From contig JAJPZA010000025.1 of NCBI GenBank assembly GCA_021204625.1, positions 1 to 64,000 on the forward strand: a stretch of DNA of 64,000 nucleotides. The letters run 5' to 3'. Source of the DNA: Clostridia bacterium. Lineage in GTDB: Bacteria; Bacillota; Clostridia; Christensenellales; Borkfalkiaceae. Position 1 is the stretch's first letter. Every line of letters begins with the position of its first letter. Of the stretch, positions 61,675 to 64,000 are shown in pieces. A program made the translations under genes and the position numbers. The notes under the pieces are model-generated. The model was not told where the DNA came from. It made no database searches and saw only the letters and a program-made list of their open reading frames with translations.

Positions 61675-62466
61675 ATGATAATACGAGACAGGAAATTCGA
61701 AGGCTACACTTATGTGATGGCTATAATAAACCTCACGCCGGACAGTTTCTGGAAAGGCAGCAGGGTGGAAGCAAGCGATGCCCTGTTCGCTGTGGAAAAG
61801 GCAATCCGTGACGGCGCGGCCGTCATAGACATAGGAGCGCAGAGCACCAGGCCGGGCTACACGGAAGTTTCCGCGGATGAAGAGATACGGCGTTTTGAGG
61901 AGCCCTTAAGGCTCATCCGGGAGCGTTTTGACATCCCCATCTCCGTGGACACCTATTTTGAAAAAAGCGCCAGGGCGGCTTTGGACCTCGGCGCGGACAT
62001 GATAAACGACATCTGGGGCCTCTCCCATGACGAAGGCATGGCAAAGGCCATAGCAGACTATGACGCCGCAGTCTGCATAATGCACAACTCTTTGGCAGAG
62101 GTCCAAAACCTTTGGACGGAAGTTCCGGCCTTTCTGCAAAAGAGCGCGGAGAAGGCCTTGGCGGCGGGCATATCCAGGGACAAAATCATCCTGGACGGCG
62201 GCATTGGGTTTGCAAAGACAATGGAGCAGAACAGGGAGCTCATGATGAATTATGACCGGCTTTCATCCCTGGGATATCCGCTCCTTTTAGGCACAAGCAG
62301 GAAGAGGCTGTTCGGCGGCAATGTGGAGGACAGGCTGCCGCAGACGGTTGAATCCAGCATGCGGGCCGCAAAGCATGGCATCCTGTTTGTGCGGGTTCAT
62401 GACGTGAAAGAAAATGCGGAGGGCATTGAGAAAGCATATGGATACAGTATTCATTCAAGGTCTTAA
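61675..62466 (+). CDS. folP: Dihydropteroate synthase
   Basis: YVMAIINLTPDSFWKGSR, VIDIGAQSTRPGYTEVSADEEIRR, ISVDTYF, MINDIWGL. Confidence 0.94.
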   Translation: MIIRDRKFEGYTYVMAIINLTPDSFWKGSRVEASDALFAVEKAIRDGAAVIDIGAQSTRPGYTEVSADEEIRRFEEPLRLIRERFDIPISVDTYFEKSARAALDLGADMINDIWGLSHDEGMAKAIADYDAAVCIMHNSLAEVQNLWTEVPAFLQKSAEKALAAGISRDKIILDGGIGFAKTMEQNRELMMNYDRLSSLGYPLLLGTSRKRLFGGNVEDRLPQTVESSMRAAKHGILFVRVHDVKENAEGIEKAYGYSIHSRS

Positions 62467-63250
62467 GATAGACGCCTGCCACGGCGTCAATGACGAAGAG
62501 AAGATTTTCCCGCAGCCGTTCGTCATAGACATGAAGATCGGCTATGACATGACGGACGCAGTGCGCTCGGACGCCATAGAGCTTGCCGTCAGCTACTCAT
62601 CCGTCTGCAAGATACTCACGGACGTGGTGAAAAACAACAAGTTCAATCTTCTTGAAAAGCTTGCCACAGAGTGCGCGTACACTGTGATGGACAAGCTCCC
62701 GGCCGTGCAGACAATCACCATTACCGTGAAGAAGCCCAAGGCTCCCGTCAAGGGCGCAGTCTTTGAGGCCGTTGGCGTCACCCGCCAGTTCGAGCGCGTT
62801 ACGGCATACCTTGCTCTTGGCTCCAGCCTCGGGGACCGCAAGGCCTATCTGGATCTCGGAGTCCGCAAGCTCACTGAGACCCGCGGCATAGCGGTAAAGC
62901 GCCGTTCCACATACATCGAATCAGACCCGTACGGCGGCGTGGCCAAAGGCAAATTCCTCAATGCGGCCGTTGAGATAACCACATATCTCACGCCCCACAC
63001 TCTTCTCACAGAGATCAACCGCATCGAAGCGGAGTGCGGCCGCATGCGCACCATAAAGTGGGGGGACAGGACCCTGGACATTGACATCATCTTCTACGGA
63101 GACGAGGTAGTCCGTGACAAGGACCTCACTATCCCTCATCCGGAGTACATGAAGCGCGACTTCGTCCTCGCTCCCTTGAAGGCCATAGCCGGCGATTACT
63201 TCTGCCCGCTTCTCAACAAGCGCGTCCGGGACATAACCATCCAGAAGTAA
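62438..63250 (+). CDS. folBK: Fused dihydroneopterin aldolase / HPPK
   Basis: FolB: IDACHGVNDEEKIFPQPFVIDMKI; FolK: AYLALGSSLGDRKAYL...WGDRTLDIDIIFYGDEVVRDKDLTIPHPEYMKRDFVLAPL. Confidence 0.93.
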   Translation: MDTVFIQGLKIDACHGVNDEEKIFPQPFVIDMKIGYDMTDAVRSDAIELAVSYSSVCKILTDVVKNNKFNLLEKLATECAYTVMDKLPAVQTITITVKKPKAPVKGAVFEAVGVTRQFERVTAYLALGSSLGDRKAYLDLGVRKLTETRGIAVKRRSTYIESDPYGGVAKGKFLNAAVEITTYLTPHTLLTEINRIEAECGRMRTIKWGDRTLDIDIIFYGDEVVRDKDLTIPHPEYMKRDFVLAPLKAIAGDYFCPLLNKRVRDITIQK

Positions 63251-63283
63251 CCCTTATCCACAGCAGAATCATACAGAAAACAC

Positions 63284-63316
63284 AGGGCACCCGATTTAGA
63301 AGCGGATGCCCTTTTG
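63284..63316 (+). terminator. Intrinsic terminator after fol operon
   Basis: GGGCACCCG ATTTAGAAG CGGATGCCC TTTT. Confidence 0.7.
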
Positions 63317-63397
63317 GCTGGATTCTTAAGGTTTGCGGAAACTACATGACATGGCATGCTTGAATAACGATACAGACCGGAGTATAATTGTAGCATT

Positions 63398-64000
63398 ATG
63401 ATTAGCCAGTATAACTGCGTGGCGCTTGCGCCTGCGCTGGAACAGCTCAAGAGAACGGTCAAGGAAGATAAAGACAAGAATCGTACTTTGATATTCTGCG
63501 ACAGTGGATTCATTCAGAACATAGAGAAGGCCGTCTGTGATGCCGTGGGCGGCACTTTTGATGTGAAAGTAAACACCCTTAACGGCTTCATAATGAAGCA
63601 CGGGAAACGGAACAGAGAGCTTCTTTCGGACCAGCAGTCCCTTATGACAGTCTTGAGTCTCATTCAAGAGGCCTGGGATGATCTCAATATCAACAAGATG
63701 TCAGGAGGAAAGCTTCATTCCACGGAGGCTTCCGGCCCAATGCATGACGCCATATCACGTATGATATGCTCCGGGATTTTGCCTGAAGATTTGGAAGGAT
63801 TGAAATTGGATCCAGTCAGGGATGAACTACTGTACAGGAAAGTTCAGGATATAGCCAGGATATACCGCATGTATCTGGACTGCCTGAACGGAGTCAGAGA
63901 CGGAAAGATGCGTGCGGATTCCGGCACTTGCCTTAAAGACATGCCTGCATGTCTTGGTAGCGATAGGGTTCAGGCAGAGAAGACAAGGATTGTATTCTTC
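63398..64000 (+). CDS. N-terminal part of a possible ATP-dependent nuclease subunit B (AddB/RexB-like), truncated by window end
   Basis: Open frame from ATG 63398 to window end (MISQYNCVALAPALEQLKRTVKEDKDKNRTLIFCDSGFIQNIEKAV...FDVKVNTLNGFIMKHGKRNRELLSDQQSLMTVLSLIQE); not in ORF track because no stop. Confidence 0.5.
   Translation, partial: MISQYNCVALAPALEQLKRTVKEDKDKNRTLIFCDSGFIQNIEKAVCDAVGGTFDVKVNTLNGFIMKHGKRNRELLSDQQSLMTVLSLIQEAWDDLNINKMSGGKLHSTEASGPMHDAISRMICSGILPEDLEGLKLDPVRDELLYRKVQDIARIYRMYLDCLNGVRDGKMRADSGTCLKDMPACLGSDRVQAEKTRIVFF

Overview
64 kb of moderately GC-rich bacterial chromosome, probably from a gut-type Bacillota/Clostridia lineage (inferred from gene content; no 16S rRNA in the window). 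The left edge holds a 36-nt-repeat / 30-nt-spacer CRISPR array (12 repeats visible, truncated by the window edge, no cas genes in view). It is followed by ispDF, a YitT-family gene and rqcP (minus strand), then an isolated rpoB-rpoC pair. A decayed mobile-element region (about 14.0-18.5 kb) has an orphan RelB/DinJ antitoxin, a tyrosine recombinase, strong hairpins, a Sel1-repeat protein and a frameshifted serine-recombinase remnant. Next come feoB/feoA, a tRNA-Leu(UAG), two closely related FtsX-type ABC transporter modules flanking an atypical carbamoyltransferase homologue and queH, and a degenerate MsmK-like ABC ATPase. A Schlafen/AlbA_2-type gene is preceded by a helically phased 10-bp repeat array. 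Later features include pgm, a DUF3737 gene, rdgB, trmL, a RelB + PIN toxin-antitoxin pair, Na/Pi cotransporter + Fur-like regulator, cardiolipin synthase, a CvpA-like gene with a multi-hairpin leader, a 1026-aa repeat protein translationally coupled to a folC-folE-folP-folBK operon, and a truncated AddB-like ORF. The strongest items for follow-up are the 10-bp phased TCATAATT array (37.05-37.16 kb), the transcarbamylase-fold protein lacking HPxQ/SMG/HCLP signatures, the ABC ATPase lacking Q-loop/signature/H-loop, the 1026-aa protein coupled to folate synthesis, and several unexplained structured non-coding segments. No searches were run; all family calls come from motif recognition.
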